Shown: positions 1 to 9,315, numbered from the stretch's first letter. The stretch: 58,500 bases of DNA from Streptomyces roseochromogenus subsp. oscitans DS 12.976 (GCF_000497445.1 NZ_CM002285.1:5247510-5306009), one strand, 5' to 3'. Program-made: numbers and translations. Notes: a model not told the origin generated them from the sequence alone.

Positions 1-689
1 AGCAGCCCGCGTACGGCGCGCCGCAGCCGTCGCACCAGCCCGCCTACGACGACGACCCGCCCCGCGGCAAGTCGCGGGTGCCGCTGATCGCCGCCGTCGG
101 GGTCGGCATCGTCGTCGTCGGGGTGGGCGCCGGAGTGCTGCTCAGCGACGGTGGCGGCAAGGACCAGGGCAACGACAACAAGACCGTCGCGGCCACGTCC
201 CCGGCGCCGGGCTCGTCCTCGCCGGGCGCCGATCCGGCCCGGGCACAGGCGGTCGAGCTGGACAAGCTGCTCTCCGACAGCGGCAGCAGCCGCGCCTCGG
301 TGATCAAGGCCGTGGCCGACGTCAAGCAGTGCGACAACCTCGACGGGGCCGCCTCCGACCTGCACGCCGCGGCCAATCAGCGAGGCGAGCTGGTCACCCG
401 GCTCGGCAAGCTGAGCGTCGACAAGCTGCCGAACAACGGCGACCTCACCGACGCGCTGACCAAGGCCTGGCAGGCGTCCGCCGCAGCAGACAACCACTAC
501 GCGGCCTGGGCCGGGCAGGCGAAGGGGAACAAGGTCTGCCGCAAGGGCCACGCCCGCAGCACGAACGAGGCCCAGGCCGGCAACCGGGCGAGCGGCACCG
601 CCAGCGCGCAGAAGGTGAAGGCGGCGGCGCTGTGGAACGCGATCGCCCGGAAGTACGGCCTGACCGAGCGCGAGCCCGTCCAGCTGTGA
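1..689 (+). CDS. Single-pass membrane protein of unknown function, 5' end outside window
   Basis: The reading frame is open from the left edge and ends at the stop at 687-689, so the N-terminus is missing. The visible 228 residues begin with a Gln/Pro/Tyr/Asp-rich cytoplasmic-type stretch (PAYGAPQPSHQPAYDDD), then a basic KSR and one hydrophobic helix at about visible residues 26-48. A Ser/Pro/Gly-rich linker and an alpha-helical extracytoplasmic domain follow, with two Cys (in KQCDN and NKVCRKGH) that could pair. Such a P/Q-rich tail, one helix and a small outer domain is common in Streptomyces surface proteins of unknown function. GTG at 78 is an internal Val in this reading. I do not recognise the family. 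Confidence 0.75.
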   Translation, partial: QPAYGAPQPSHQPAYDDDPPRGKSRVPLIAAVGVGIVVVGVGAGVLLSDGGGKDQGNDNKTVAATSPAPGSSSPGADPARAQAVELDKLLSDSGSSRASVIKAVADVKQCDNLDGAASDLHAAANQRGELVTRLGKLSVDKLPNNGDLTDALTKAWQASAAADNHYAAWAGQAKGNKVCRKGHARSTNEAQAGNRASGTASAQKVKAAALWNAIARKYGLTEREPVQL

Positions 690-704
690 CGGGCGGCGCC
701 GGCG

Positions 705-2030
705 TCACTGCACGTCGGCGCCGTCCAGCGTGTCGGTCATGTCGCTGATGCCGCTCCGGCCGCCGATGCCCGTGCGGGCCGCGACCAGCTGGCCGTCCTG
801 CACCACCTGGAGGGTGACGTCGGCGTTGACCATCCGCGGGAAGCCGACCGCGGCGAGCTTGCCCTCGTAGGGCCACTGCAGGGTCGGGGTGAGACCGCCG
901 GTGGAGACCCGCAGACCGCCGTCGAGGGTGTGCCGCACGCTGTCGGCGCTCACGTCGCCGTCGCCGATCTTCTCCAGGACGGCCTTCAGCACGGTGTAGG
1001 CGATCCAGGTCGTCTGCACTCCGGCGTCCGCGGGGTCGATGCGGTTGTCGCCGAAGGCCTCCTCGTTGATCACCTTCTTCATCGTGTCCCAGCGGGCGTC
1101 GGACGCCGGCGGGTACCAGCCGGTGATGTACGCGCCCTCGTACGGCCCGGACGCGCCGCCCGTGGCGTTGATCACCGTCTGGTCGACACTGCCGAGCACG
1201 GTCCCGAGCCGTACGGCGGGGTAGTTCTCGCGGGCCCGGCGGAAGGAGTCCATGAAGGTGTCGGTGCGGTCCCCGAGCGCGGGCACCACACAGCCCTTCT
1301 TCGGCCCGCTCCTGGTGGCGTCCGCCAGCGCGTGATCGGACTGGTCGCTGTACTCGGTGGCGTCCTCGGCGGCGAGGTGGTCGTCCGCGTTCGCGTGCCC
1401 GCCCGCCTTCAGCCCGGAGTCGAGCAGCACCGGCAGCTCGTCGCCGGCGATGCTGTCCGGGCGGACCAGGGAGACGGTGCCGCAGGCGGCGCCGAGGGCC
1501 TTGCCGAGACCGGCCAGCAGGGCGGGCTGGCCGCCGTTGACCGGGTACGACATCTGGCCGGTGAACTCGCTGTTGGTGACGCCGTAGCCGCCTATGTAGG
1601 GGATGCCGGCGCCTTCCAGCGGGGCGAGGTAGGAGTCGCCGAACTGGCTGTAGGAGCCGACGACCGCGACCACGTTCTCGTCGGCCGCGCGCCGGGCGCA
1701 CTTGGCGGCGTCCACGGCGTCGTTGTGGTCGTTGCAGGTCAGGACCTGGAGCTTGTGGCCGTTGATGCCGCCGTGCGCGTTGATCCACTTGGCATAGGCG
1801 AGGGCCATCGCGGGCATGCCGGGCTTGTTGGTCGAGTTGGTGTCCTGCGGGGCCCACGTCATGACCTTGACCGGGTCGTCCCCGGAGCCCCCCGTGGCAC
1901 CGGGGATGACCCCGCATCCGGCGGTGAGCGACGCACAGAGGGCCACGGCGCCCGCGGTCATGGCGGTGGCTCTGCCGGGGCGGGAGGTGGAATGGAGGAA
2001 GGTACGAAGGGTGCGTCGCCTGCCGGTCAT
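705..2030 (-). CDS. ABC transporter substrate-binding lipoprotein, branched-chain amino-acid (LivJ-like) type
   Basis: The 441-residue protein has a lipoprotein signal: basic MTGRRRTLR, a hydrophobic core, then the lipobox LTAGC near residue 37. The mature part is a periplasmic-binding-protein type 1 fold like LivJ/amide-binding proteins (VMTWAPQDTNSTNKPGMPA, VVAVVGSYSQFGDSYLAPL, GYGVTNSEF). I chose ATG 2030 because GGGAG lies 6 bases upstream and the product then starts just before the signal peptide; the longer frame to 2159 adds atypical sequence. No permease or ATPase genes lie next to it, so it may be a solitary receptor or serve a transporter elsewhere. The ligand cannot be read from sequence. 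Confidence 0.85.
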   Translation of the reverse strand: MTGRRRTLRTFLHSTSRPGRATAMTAGAVALCASLTAGCGVIPGATGGSGDDPVKVMTWAPQDTNSTNKPGMPAMALAYAKWINAHGGINGHKLQVLTCNDHNDAVDAAKCARRAADENVVAVVGSYSQFGDSYLAPLEGAGIPYIGGYGVTNSEFTGQMSYPVNGGQPALLAGLGKALGAACGTVSLVRPDSIAGDELPVLLDSGLKAGGHANADDHLAAEDATEYSDQSDHALADATRSGPKKGCVVPALGDRTDTFMDSFRRARENYPAVRLGTVLGSVDQTVINATGGASGPYEGAYITGWYPPASDARWDTMKKVINEEAFGDNRIDPADAGVQTTWIAYTVLKAVLEKIGDGDVSADSVRHTLDGGLRVSTGGLTPTLQWPYEGKLAAVGFPRMVNADVTLQVVQDGQLVAARTGIGGRSGISDMTDTLDGADVQ

Positions 2031-2147
2031 GCTCCCGCACGATTCCCTCACACCGCGAACCGAGGAGTGACCTCGGGTCAATGAAAGGTGACGCCCGGGT
2101 GAATTGCGGGGGTCGGTGAGGTCGGTGTGACGAGGAACGTACGATCG

Positions 2148-2648
2148 ATGACTGTGCAAGGTTCGGAGAACTCTTCCCGTCGCGGCCGTCGCTCCTCCAC
2201 CATGGGCGGCATGCCTCTAAGCGACATGCCGTGGTGGCGCTGGCGCAGCAATGTGCGTTCGGCGCTGCACATGCTCTCCGACCAGGACTTCCAGCGGAAC
2301 GTCTGGCTGGCCGGCGTGGACGGGTACGGCGACGTCACCGACGCCGTCTACCGGCTGGTGGAGGACACCTGGCTGGACAACTGGTCCGCGGAGAAATACG
2401 TCGGCACGATCTTCCGCGACTCGCAGGAGGCGGCGCTCGTGGACACCGCCGTGCTGCGGGTGCTGCGGATCATGCACCAGGTCGGCCCCGACGCGCCGGT
2501 CGCCGCGTACCTCGACCACCAGGGGTGGCCGGATGCGGTACGGGCGGCGCGGGACGCTCACATACGCCTTGCGGCGAGTGACGGCGACGACCCCGACACG
2601 CCGCCGCGCAGTCTGGAAGTACTGCAGATCATGACGCGGACCGCGTAG
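2148..2648 (+). CDS. Conserved Streptomyces hypothetical protein (resembles the SCO4402 family)
   Basis: A 166-residue soluble protein upstream of purU. The core (MPWWRWRSNVRSALHML, then NVWLAGVDGYGDVTDAVYRLVEDTWLDNWS in pieces) is Trp-rich and mostly helical, with no signal peptide or membrane segment. From memory the pattern matches a Streptomyces-specific family called SCO4402; function is unknown. ATG 2148 has GAGGAAC about 9 bases upstream; ATG 2202 or 2211 would start nearer the conserved core. It ends 41 bases before purU and may be cotranscribed. It is divergent from the lipoprotein gene. Confidence 0.75.
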   Translation: MTVQGSENSSRRGRRSSTMGGMPLSDMPWWRWRSNVRSALHMLSDQDFQRNVWLAGVDGYGDVTDAVYRLVEDTWLDNWSAEKYVGTIFRDSQEAALVDTAVLRVLRIMHQVGPDAPVAAYLDHQGWPDAVRAARDAHIRLAASDGDDPDTPPRSLEVLQIMTRTA

Positions 2649-2689
2649 GCGGGGGCGGTGCGGGCGGCCGCCATGAGAACCTGTAGTGC

Positions 2690-3571
2690 ATGAACGAGCA
2701 GTCCGCGGCCGCCGCCGCACCGGCCGACCAGTACGTCCTCACCCTCTCCTGCCCGGACAAGCAGGGCATCGTGCACGCCGTGTCGAGCTACCTCTTCATG
2801 ACCGGCTGCAACATCGAGGACAGCCAGCAGTTCGGCGACCACGACACGGGTCTGTTCTTCATGCGCGTCCACTTCTCGGCCGAGGCTCCGGTGACGGTGG
2901 ACAAGCTCCGGGCGAGCTTCGCGGCGATCGGTGACTCCTTCCACATGGACTGGCAGCTCAACCGGGCCGACGCGAAGATGCGGATCCTGCTGATGGTCAG
3001 CAAGTTCGGGCACTGTCTGAACGACCTGCTGTTCCGGGCCCGGATCGGCGCGCTGCCGGTGGAGATCGTGGGCGTGGTCTCGAACCACACCGACTTCGAG
3101 GAGCTGGTGGGCTCCTACAACATCCCCTTCCACCACATCCCGGTGACGAAGGACACGAAGTCGGAGGCCGAGGCGCGACTGCTGGAGGTCGTTCGCGAAG
3201 AGGGCGTCGAACTGGTCGTCCTGGCCCGCTATATGCAGGTCATCTCGGACGATCTGTGCAAGCAGCTCAGCGGCCGGATCATCAACATCCACCACTCCTT
3301 CCTGCCGAGCTTCAAGGGCGCGAAGCCGTATCACCAGGCGCACGCGCGCGGTGTGAAGCTGATCGGCGCCACGGCCCACTATGTGACGGCCGACCTCGAC
3401 GAGGGGCCGATCATCGAGCAGGAGGTCGAGCGGGTGGGGCACGACGTGACGCCCGACCAACTGGTGGCCATCGGGCGCGATGTGGAGTGCCAGGCGCTGG
3501 CGCGGGCCGTCAAGTGGCACGCGGAGCGGCGGATTCTGCTCAACGGCCGCCGTACGGTCGTTTTCGCCTGA
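2690..3571 (+). CDS. purU: Formyltetrahydrofolate deformylase
   Basis: A 293-residue protein that hydrolyses 10-formyl-THF to THF and formate, balancing one-carbon pools and feeding formate to purine synthesis. An N-terminal ACT domain (about residues 15-95, LTLSCPDKQGIVHAVSSYLF) is followed by a formyltransferase-fold catalytic domain. The catalytic region INIHHSFLPSFKGAKPYHQA and the GATAHYVTADLDEGPIIEQ segment are both intact. Length is normal for PurU (280-295). The ATG at 2690 is the only start consistent with a complete ACT domain. High confidence. Confidence 0.97.
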   Translation: MNEQSAAAAAPADQYVLTLSCPDKQGIVHAVSSYLFMTGCNIEDSQQFGDHDTGLFFMRVHFSAEAPVTVDKLRASFAAIGDSFHMDWQLNRADAKMRILLMVSKFGHCLNDLLFRARIGALPVEIVGVVSNHTDFEELVGSYNIPFHHIPVTKDTKSEAEARLLEVVREEGVELVVLARYMQVISDDLCKQLSGRIINIHHSFLPSFKGAKPYHQAHARGVKLIGATAHYVTADLDEGPIIEQEVERVGHDVTPDQLVAIGRDVECQALARAVKWHAERRILLNGRRTVVFA

Positions 3572-3583
3572 GAGCGGACGCGG

Positions 3584-4096
3584 CTACTCGGCGATGGTGA
3601 AGTAGCGGGCGATGGCCGGGACCAGGTCCGCTTCCGTGATCGTGCCGTCGGCATCCGCGTCCAGGGACTCGGCCGCGGTGCGAGCGGTGTCCGCCTGGAC
3701 GTGAAGGGCACGCAGGACGCGGGCCGTGTCGGCGACGCTGATCCGGCCGTCCCCGTCCTCGTCCGCCACCGCCAGTGCCGCGTGCAGGAACGGGCGGGCG
3801 ATCTCGGCGAAGCGGCCTGGGTTGTCGCGCAGCCGCTTGACCGCGCCGGTGACGAACTCCTCGCGGGTGATCCGCTGGTCGCCGTCCCGGTCCGCGATCC
3901 CGGCCATGCCCTGCCAGAACGCCTCCGCGCCGGCGTACAGCGCCTGCCCCTTGTCGGAGCGGGCGGTCACGGCGAACTCGGCGAGGAGCGCCTTGGCCGC
4001 CGCGCTGAAGTCCTCGCGGTCGATCCGGCCGTTGCCGTCCTGGTCGAAGGTGGCGAAGCGGGCGGCGATCCGGCGCCCGTACTCGGTGTTGACCAT
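3584..4096 (-). CDS. EF-hand calcium-binding protein (calerythrin-like)
   Basis: The 170-residue protein carries four EF-hand loops at about residues 18-29 (DQDGNGRIDRED), 69-80 (DRDGDQRITREE), 112-123 (DEDGDGRISVAD) and 146-157 (DADADGTITEAD). All keep the acidic ligands at positions 1, 3 and 5, so four Ca2+ sites look functional. Size and spacing match actinobacterial calerythrin-type sarcoplasmic Ca-binding proteins, which act as cytosolic Ca2+ buffers or sensors. It converges on purU with 12 bases between the two stops. The partner or process is unknown. Confidence 0.92.
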   Translation of the reverse strand: MVNTEYGRRIAARFATFDQDGNGRIDREDFSAAAKALLAEFAVTARSDKGQALYAGAEAFWQGMAGIADRDGDQRITREEFVTGAVKRLRDNPGRFAEIARPFLHAALAVADEDGDGRISVADTARVLRALHVQADTARTAAESLDADADGTITEADLVPAIARYFTIAE

Positions 4097-4287
4097 GTGT
4101 GTTCGGACCGCCTTACGTGTGCGTCGTACGGGTGTGGCGTACGTGTGCGTGACTCACCTGGCAGGGAGCGTATGACGCAGGTGGCCGTCGGACGGCGGAA
4201 ATCCGGCGGTTGTGGCAAGACCGGGGGAATTCTGCGACAACAGTGTGGCCTTGTCGCGAATGCGCGGGCTCCGGCGGCGCGCCGTGG

Positions 4288-4668
4288 TCAGGCGGAGAGC
4301 GGGCCCGCCTCGTCGGCCGTCGCGGCCTCCAGGTCGGGGCGGACGTCGAAGAGCCGGCGTACGCCGAGCGCGCCGAGGACCCGGTTGACGTGCGAGCCGT
4401 CGTCGGCGCCCCGGTCGGGCAGGATGAGCCGGAGCCGGCCCTGACAGGAGCGGATCAGCCGGCGGGCGGCGACGAGGACGCCGACCCCGCTGGAGTCGCA
4501 GAAGAACACATCCGAGAGGTCCACGACAAGGCTGTGGTGCCCCTCGGCGACGACGTCGTGCACACGTTGACGCAATATCGGCGAGGTCATCAGGTCCAGT
4601 TCCCCGGTCACCCGGAGCACGGCCCACTCGCCTTGTTCGACGCCGGTCACGTTGAATGCCACGGCCAT
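4288..4668 (-). CDS. STAS-domain anti-sigma factor antagonist (SpoIIAA/RsbV-like)
   Basis: The product (126 residues from ATG 4668) is a single STAS domain. It has LRVTGELDLMTSPILRQRV, the hydrophobic strand SLVVDLSDVFFCDSSGVGVL and a C-terminal helix. DSSG carries the Ser that RsbW-type kinases phosphorylate in this family, so it should switch an anti-sigma kinase by phosphorylation. Start choice: ATG 4668 has GGAGG three bases upstream; GTG 4692 would add eight residues but has no clear ribosome site. No kinase gene is adjacent, though RsbW-like ATPases occur later in the window. Confidence 0.85.
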   Translation of the reverse strand: MAVAFNVTGVEQGEWAVLRVTGELDLMTSPILRQRVHDVVAEGHHSLVVDLSDVFFCDSSGVGVLVAARRLIRSCQGRLRLILPDRGADDGSHVNRVLGALGVRRLFDVRPDLEAATADEAGPLSA

Positions 4669-4692
4669 GCCCCTCCGCTCGCCGGAACTCAC

Positions 4693-5004
4693 GGAACCGC
4701 CAGGAAACGGAAGCGGTTCCTACGTTTGCTTCCGCGTGGCTGCCCAGCGGCGGTTCCCTGAAACGTCGGGCAGCAAACTAGACGTGATCGACAAGGGGCT
4801 TGTTTCGGTCACTACCGATCCTGTTCGATCAGACCTGCGCACTCCTTGTGTGCAGGTTATGTGAAGGGGGCACTATCACCTGCGGCGCACCGGGGAGCGC
4901 ACATTGACACAAAGGGGCGTGCACTGTCAGAGGTGCCGACTACATTCGAGAAGACGGTGCAGACAGGCTGGACGGACCGGACACGCATGAGGGGAGGGGA
5001 CCGC
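4693..5004. other. Divergent intergenic region between the STAS gene and the sigma factor gene
   Basis: About 310 bases with no supported gene. It contains the promoters of the leftward STAS gene and the rightward sigma/anti-sigma operon. A TTGACA hexamer occurs in CACATTGACACAAAGG near 4901-4915, but no convincing -10 lies at the usual spacing. An in-frame upstream GTG-type extension of the sigma gene is open but lacks the family core. Confidence 0.5.
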
Positions 5005-5574
5005 ATGGCCAAGAAGGACGTACCACCCCGCTGGGACCGCAAGATGCAGCAGCGGCTCGCCCGCGGCGAGGCGGCCGCCCTGGGCGAGCTGTACGACCGG
5101 TTCGCCTCGCTCGTGCACGGCCTCGCCCACCGCGTCCTCGGTGAGGAGAAAGCAGCCGACACCCTCACCCGCGACGTCTTCGCCCACGTCTGGGAACACC
5201 CGGAGAGCTACGACCCGAAGCAGGGCCCGCTGCGCACCTGGGTAGCCGGGGTCACCCACCGGCTCGCCGTGGAGCGGCTGCGCGCGAGCGAGACCGCCGC
5301 GCTGCCGGCGGGCGGCGGCTCCCTGGCGGACCTGGAGCGCAAGGTGCGCCACGCCTCGGTCGCCGCCCGCGCCGACTACATCGTCCACTCCATGCCCGCC
5401 CCGCTGCGCGCCGCCCTCGACCTCGCCTACTTCCAGCGCCGGGACTACCGCCAGACCGCCGTCGACCTCGGTGTCACCGAGGACGAGGCCCGCCGCCGGC
5501 TCCGCCTCGGCCTGCAACTGCTCTCCACCGCCCACGACGCTGCGGCACCCCCGGAACACGGAGGTGCGGTGTGA
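5005..5574 (+). CDS. ECF-type RNA polymerase sigma factor
   Basis: A 189-residue sigma-70 family protein. Region 2 runs from about residue 12 to 85 (RGEAAALGELYDRFASLVHGLAHRVL, then DVFAHVWEHPESYDPKQGPLRTW in pieces). Region 4 ends the protein (MPAPLRAALDLAYF, then the helix-turn-helix TAVDLGVTEDEARRRLRLGL). ATG 5005 is preceded by GGGAGGGG; longer upstream starts add non-conserved residues. It overlaps the anti-sigma gene by four bases (GTGA), so the two are translationally coupled. The promoters it recognises are unknown. Confidence 0.9.
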   Translation: MAKKDVPPRWDRKMQQRLARGEAAALGELYDRFASLVHGLAHRVLGEEKAADTLTRDVFAHVWEHPESYDPKQGPLRTWVAGVTHRLAVERLRASETAALPAGGGSLADLERKVRHASVAARADYIVHSMPAPLRAALDLAYFQRRDYRQTAVDLGVTEDEARRRLRLGLQLLSTAHDAAAPPEHGGAV

Positions 5575-7082
5575 GCGGAGCGGGACGGTTCGAGGCACCC
5601 GACGACCACGAGGGACAGAGAGAAGGGCACGGAGAAGGTTACGGAGAGGGGCACAGGGACGGACCGGGAGCCGAGGGCCGCGAGCGGCCGCCGTACGAGG
5701 ACCGTGAGGACCGCGAGGGGTACGCGGGTCCCGGCGACCGGAGTGGGCACGGCCGCTTCGGCGACGGTGCCGGCGACGGCTCGGGGCGGATGCCGGCCGG
5801 GACCGGCGAGCCCGAGCCGGACGGGCCGGCGCGCATACCGACGCCCCGCGCCTCCGTCGAGGACACCGGGCTTCCGCTGCCCGACCTCGCCGACCTCCCG
5901 CCCGTGCCGCTCGACCTGCCGCACGACGTCCTGAAGTCGCTGCTCGGCGCCTGGGCGCTGGCCGCCTGTTCGGCGGCCGAGGCGGAGGCCGTCGAGGAGC
6001 ACCTGGGCTCCTGCGGAAGCTGCGCCGACGAGGCTCGCCGGCTGCGCGAGGCGGTCGGCCTGCTGCACCAGTCGGAGAGCCTCGACCTGGACCCGGGGCT
6101 GCGCGACCGCGTCCTGGAGAACTGCCTGGAGCGCCGGCCGCCACGCATCCCGGTCCCGGAGTGGGCGGCGGCGTACGACGCCGAGACCGCGCGACTGGAC
6201 GCCCTGCTGCAGGACTTCGGGGACGCCGAGTGGCATGCGCCGGTGCGGCTGCGATGGTTCGAGGCCGACACGGAGAGAAGCCGGCGTACGACCGTGGCCG
6301 GCGTGATCGCGCATCTGCTGTCCGTGGACGGGCTGATCGCGGTCGCGCTCGGCCTGGAGGACCCTCCCCCACTCTCGGCTTCGTTCGAGCGGGGGGACCC
6401 CTACGCCGAGATCGCCGGGGCGGCGGAGCGGCAGCCGGACCGCCAGGCGCCGGGCCCGGCCGAACGAACCGAGGCGTTCTGGCGCAACTCCCCCTTCCCG
6501 CCGAACCGTTCGGTACGAGGTCCCTGGCGGGAGCAGAGCCACAGTCTGGTGCGCACGGTGTCCTTCACGGGCGGCCATGCCGGCGGACTCGCGGTGTCGT
6601 ACGGCGACTTCGAACTGCCGCTGCACGACGCGATGCTGGACCGGGCCTTCGCCTGCTGGATGCACGCCGAGGACATCGCGGAGGCGGTCGACTACCCGTA
6701 CCGGCCGCCCGCGCCACGCCACTTGAACAAGATGATCGACCTCACGGCCCGCATGCTTCCCGCCGCGCTGGCCAGACGCCGACAGTCCGGGCTGGCGTCA
6801 CCGGCGCGCGGCCGCCACCTCAGCCTGGCCGGCGAGCCCGGCCGCAGCCTGCGCCTGGAGATCGAGGGCGCGGCGGGCGGCGAGTGGCTGATCCCGCTGG
6901 ACTCACCGGCGGCGGTCGCCTCCGCGGACCTGGAGGTAGCCCATGTGGCCCTCGACGACACGGAGTTCTGCCAGCTGGCCGCGGGCCACATCCGTCCGGA
7001 GGAGGCCGCGGCGGGACAGGTCGGCGACCGTGAGGCGATCAGGGATGTCCTGTTCGCCACGGCGGGGTTGAGCCGGATGTAG
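5571..7082 (+). CDS. Zinc-finger anti-sigma factor with MDMPI/DinB-like domain
   Basis: A 503-residue protein coupled to the sigma gene. Residues 1-100 are a Gly/Glu/Asp/Arg low-complexity extension. A ZAS-type anti-sigma zinc finger follows, with H144-x3-C148-x2-C151 (EEHLGSCGSCADEARRL). Residues from about 195 resemble the maleylpyruvate-isomerase/mycothiol-dependent (MDMPI) fold: WHAPVRLRWF, VAGVIAHLLSVDGLI and a C-terminal WMHAEDIAEAV segment. Without a transmembrane helix it should be a cytosolic anti-sigma. The MDMPI domain may sense a ligand or thiol redox state; that is inference. The long charged N-terminus is unusual. Confidence 0.85.
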   Translation: MSGAGRFEAPDDHEGQREGHGEGYGEGHRDGPGAEGRERPPYEDREDREGYAGPGDRSGHGRFGDGAGDGSGRMPAGTGEPEPDGPARIPTPRASVEDTGLPLPDLADLPPVPLDLPHDVLKSLLGAWALAACSAAEAEAVEEHLGSCGSCADEARRLREAVGLLHQSESLDLDPGLRDRVLENCLERRPPRIPVPEWAAAYDAETARLDALLQDFGDAEWHAPVRLRWFEADTERSRRTTVAGVIAHLLSVDGLIAVALGLEDPPPLSASFERGDPYAEIAGAAERQPDRQAPGPAERTEAFWRNSPFPPNRSVRGPWREQSHSLVRTVSFTGGHAGGLAVSYGDFELPLHDAMLDRAFACWMHAEDIAEAVDYPYRPPAPRHLNKMIDLTARMLPAALARRRQSGLASPARGRHLSLAGEPGRSLRLEIEGAAGGEWLIPLDSPAAVASADLEVAHVALDDTEFCQLAAGHIRPEEAAAGQVGDREAIRDVLFATAGLSRM

Positions 7083-7226
7083 CCGGATGCAGGGGTGGGC
7101 TGTCGGCGGCCGGCCTGCTTCACGTCCGCCACGAGCTGCCCATGCGGCGCCTGGCCATTCCTGCACGCTGATTCCCCGGCCGTCAGGTGGATGGAGGCGG
7201 GAAGGCGGGTTGCCGCTCTGCAATGA

Positions 7227-9203
7227 TCACTGGTGCCCCTTGGGACGTGTTTGCTTCCATGCGGCGTCGGCCAGCAGGCGCAGGCCGTTAAGGCCGACGA
7301 CCACGGTGGAGCCTTCGTGCCCTGCGACGCCGAGCGGCAGGGGCAGGGTGCCGAACAGGTCCCAGATGACCAGGCCGCTGATGAACAGCGCGGCGATGAC
7401 CAGGTTTTGCACGACAAGGCGGCGCGCTTGACGGGAGAGGCGAACGACGGCGGGGATGGTGGCCAGCTCGTCGCGCACCACGACCGCGTCGGCGGTCTCC
7501 AGGGCGAGGTCGGAGCCGGCGCGGCCCATGGCGATGCCGGCGTGGGCGGCAGCCAGCGCGGGAGCGTCGTTGACGCCGTCGCCGACCACAAGCACCTTGC
7601 GGCCCGCCCGCTCCATCTCCTGCACGGCGGTGACCTTGTCCTGCGGGAGGAGACCCGCGCGGACGTCGGTGATGCCGACCTCGGCTGCGAGCAGGGACGC
7701 TGCGCGCGGGTTGTCGCCGGTCACCAGCACGGGGGCGGTGCCGGTCAGCTCGCCCAGGGCGGCAACGGTGGCGGCGGCCTCCTCGCGCAGGCGGTCGGCG
7801 ATTCCCAGTGCTCCCACCGGAGTGCCGTCGAGGGTGACCAGCACAGCGGTGCGGCCTTCCTGCTCCATGCCGGCGGCCACGGCGACGGCCGGGTGACCGG
7901 TGCTGCCGTCCAGGATGCGGGTAGGGCTGCCGACCATGACAGTGCGGTCGTTCACCTTGGCGCTCACGCCGGCGCCCGGTGTGGACGTGAAGTCCTCCAC
8001 CAGGGGAATGTCCAGGTTGCGGATGCGGGCGGCGTCCACGATGGCGCGGGCCAGCGGGTGCTCGCTGGGGTGCTCAGCCGCAGCCGCCAGCCGCAGCAGC
8101 TCGTCCACGGTCAGACCCGAGGCGGCCAGCGGGCGGATGTCGGTGACGCGCGGGGTTCCCTCGGTCAGCGTGCCGGTCTTGTCCAGGGCGACCGCGTCCA
8201 CCTGCCCGAGGCGTTCCATGACCACCGCGGACTTGACCAGTACACCGTGACGTCCGGCATTGGCGATGGCCGACAGCAGCGGCGGCATGGTGGCGAGGAC
8301 CACGGCACACGGAGAGGCGACGATCATGAACGTCATCGCGCGGAGCAGCGTGGATCGTAGATCGGCGTCGAAGAGCAGCGGCAGCACGAACAGCGCCACC
8401 GTAGCCGCGACCATTCCGAGCGAGTAGCGCTGTTCCACCTTCTCGATGAACAGCTGGGTCGGCGCCTTGGTCTCCGAGGCTTCTTCGACCATGGCCACGA
8501 TCCGGGCGATCACGGAGTCGGACGGGTCCCGCTCGACCCTCACCCGCAGCGCGCCGGTTCCGTTCAGGGTGCCGGCGAAGACCTCGTCCCCGGCCTCCTT
8601 GGCCACGGGCAGCGGTTCACCGGTGATGGTGGCCTGATCAACCTCGCTGGTCCCCTCCAGTACCCGGCCATCGGCACCGATCCGCTCACCGGGGCGCACC
8701 AAGATCGTGTCACCCACGTGTAGTTCCTCTGTGGGCAGGCTTTCCTCCCCGCCGTCGTCCAGCAGACGTGTCGCAGTAGCGGGGGCGAGGTCGAGTAGAC
8801 CGCGCACCGAATCCGCGGTCCGGGCGGTGGCGACCGCCTCCAGGGCGCCGGAGGTGGCGAAGATGACGATCAGCAACGCTCCGTCCAGACCCTGGCCGAT
8901 GGCCGCCGCTCCGAGCGCGGCGACGACCATGAGCAGATCTACGTCCAGGGTCTTGTCCTTCAGCGCCTGAAGACCGGCCCAGCCGGGCTCCCAGCCACCG
9001 GTGACGTAGACAGCCGCGAACAACGACCCCCACGACCACGCAGGCGCCCCGGACAGATACAGCGGCAGTGCGAGCAGGAACAAGACCAGCGCACCCAGTG
9101 CCCATCGGGCCTCAGGCAGCGCGAAGATCCGCGTGCGCCGCCGGGGGGTCACCTTCTCGCGGGCGGCGCCGGTCTCGGTCGGGCGGATCAGAGTGGAAGA
9201 CAT
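7227..9203 (-). CDS. P1B-4-type transition-metal-exporting P-type ATPase (CoaT/CtpD-like)
   Basis: A 658-residue membrane ATPase. It has the actuator TGEP, the phosphorylation motif DKTGTLTEG, the HP motif (SEHPLARAI) and the hinge GDGVNDAPALAAA. The metal-site motif in the sixth helix is SPC (MIVASPCAVVLATMP) rather than CPC. The last helices contain HEGST, which together with SPC marks the P1B-4 group (Co2+, Ni2+, Fe2+ or Zn2+ exporters). There is no N-terminal heavy-metal-binding domain, also typical of P1B-4. ATG 9203 was chosen because upstream residues are not family-like. It is divergent from an NmtR-like repressor, so metal-induced export is likely. Confidence 0.93.
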   Translation of the reverse strand: MSSTLIRPTETGAAREKVTPRRRTRIFALPEARWALGALVLFLLALPLYLSGAPAWSWGSLFAAVYVTGGWEPGWAGLQALKDKTLDVDLLMVVAALGAAAIGQGLDGALLIVIFATSGALEAVATARTADSVRGLLDLAPATATRLLDDGGEESLPTEELHVGDTILVRPGERIGADGRVLEGTSEVDQATITGEPLPVAKEAGDEVFAGTLNGTGALRVRVERDPSDSVIARIVAMVEEASETKAPTQLFIEKVEQRYSLGMVAATVALFVLPLLFDADLRSTLLRAMTFMIVASPCAVVLATMPPLLSAIANAGRHGVLVKSAVVMERLGQVDAVALDKTGTLTEGTPRVTDIRPLAASGLTVDELLRLAAAAEHPSEHPLARAIVDAARIRNLDIPLVEDFTSTPGAGVSAKVNDRTVMVGSPTRILDGSTGHPAVAVAAGMEQEGRTAVLVTLDGTPVGALGIADRLREEAAATVAALGELTGTAPVLVTGDNPRAASLLAAEVGITDVRAGLLPQDKVTAVQEMERAGRKVLVVGDGVNDAPALAAAHAGIAMGRAGSDLALETADAVVVRDELATIPAVVRLSRQARRLVVQNLVIAALFISGLVIWDLFGTLPLPLGVAGHEGSTVVVGLNGLRLLADAAWKQTRPKGHQ

Positions 9204-9267
9204 GGGGGACGGAGCCCTTCCCAGGTTGGGGACGCGGCGGGTCGACCCCACCACCGTAACAGGATCG

Positions 9268-9283
9268 AATGAAGAGGCATTCA
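9268..9283. promoter_or_regulatory. Predicted ArsR/NmtR operator
   Basis: A perfect inverted repeat GAATG-N6-CATTC lies in the 112-base gap between the ATPase and its divergent ArsR repressor. It is followed by a further ATGTATTCATAG that repeats the ATTCAT half. AT-rich TGAA/TTCA palindromes in this position are typical of ArsR/SmtB family operators. Binding is inferred. Confidence 0.5.
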
Positions 9284-9315
9284 TGTATTCATAGATGGTG
9301 CCGTAGCATGGGTGC

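Noticed and set aside
445..2040. Long minus-strand frame of 531 codons overlapping the lipoprotein gene
   Set aside because: Arg/Pro/Gly-rich shadow in another frame of the true gene at 705-2030; no motif and no ribosome site.
4927..6372. Long minus-strand frames opposite sigma and anti-sigma genes
   Set aside because: Extreme Arg/Pro content and no family resemblance; the plus-strand genes are coupled and recognisable.
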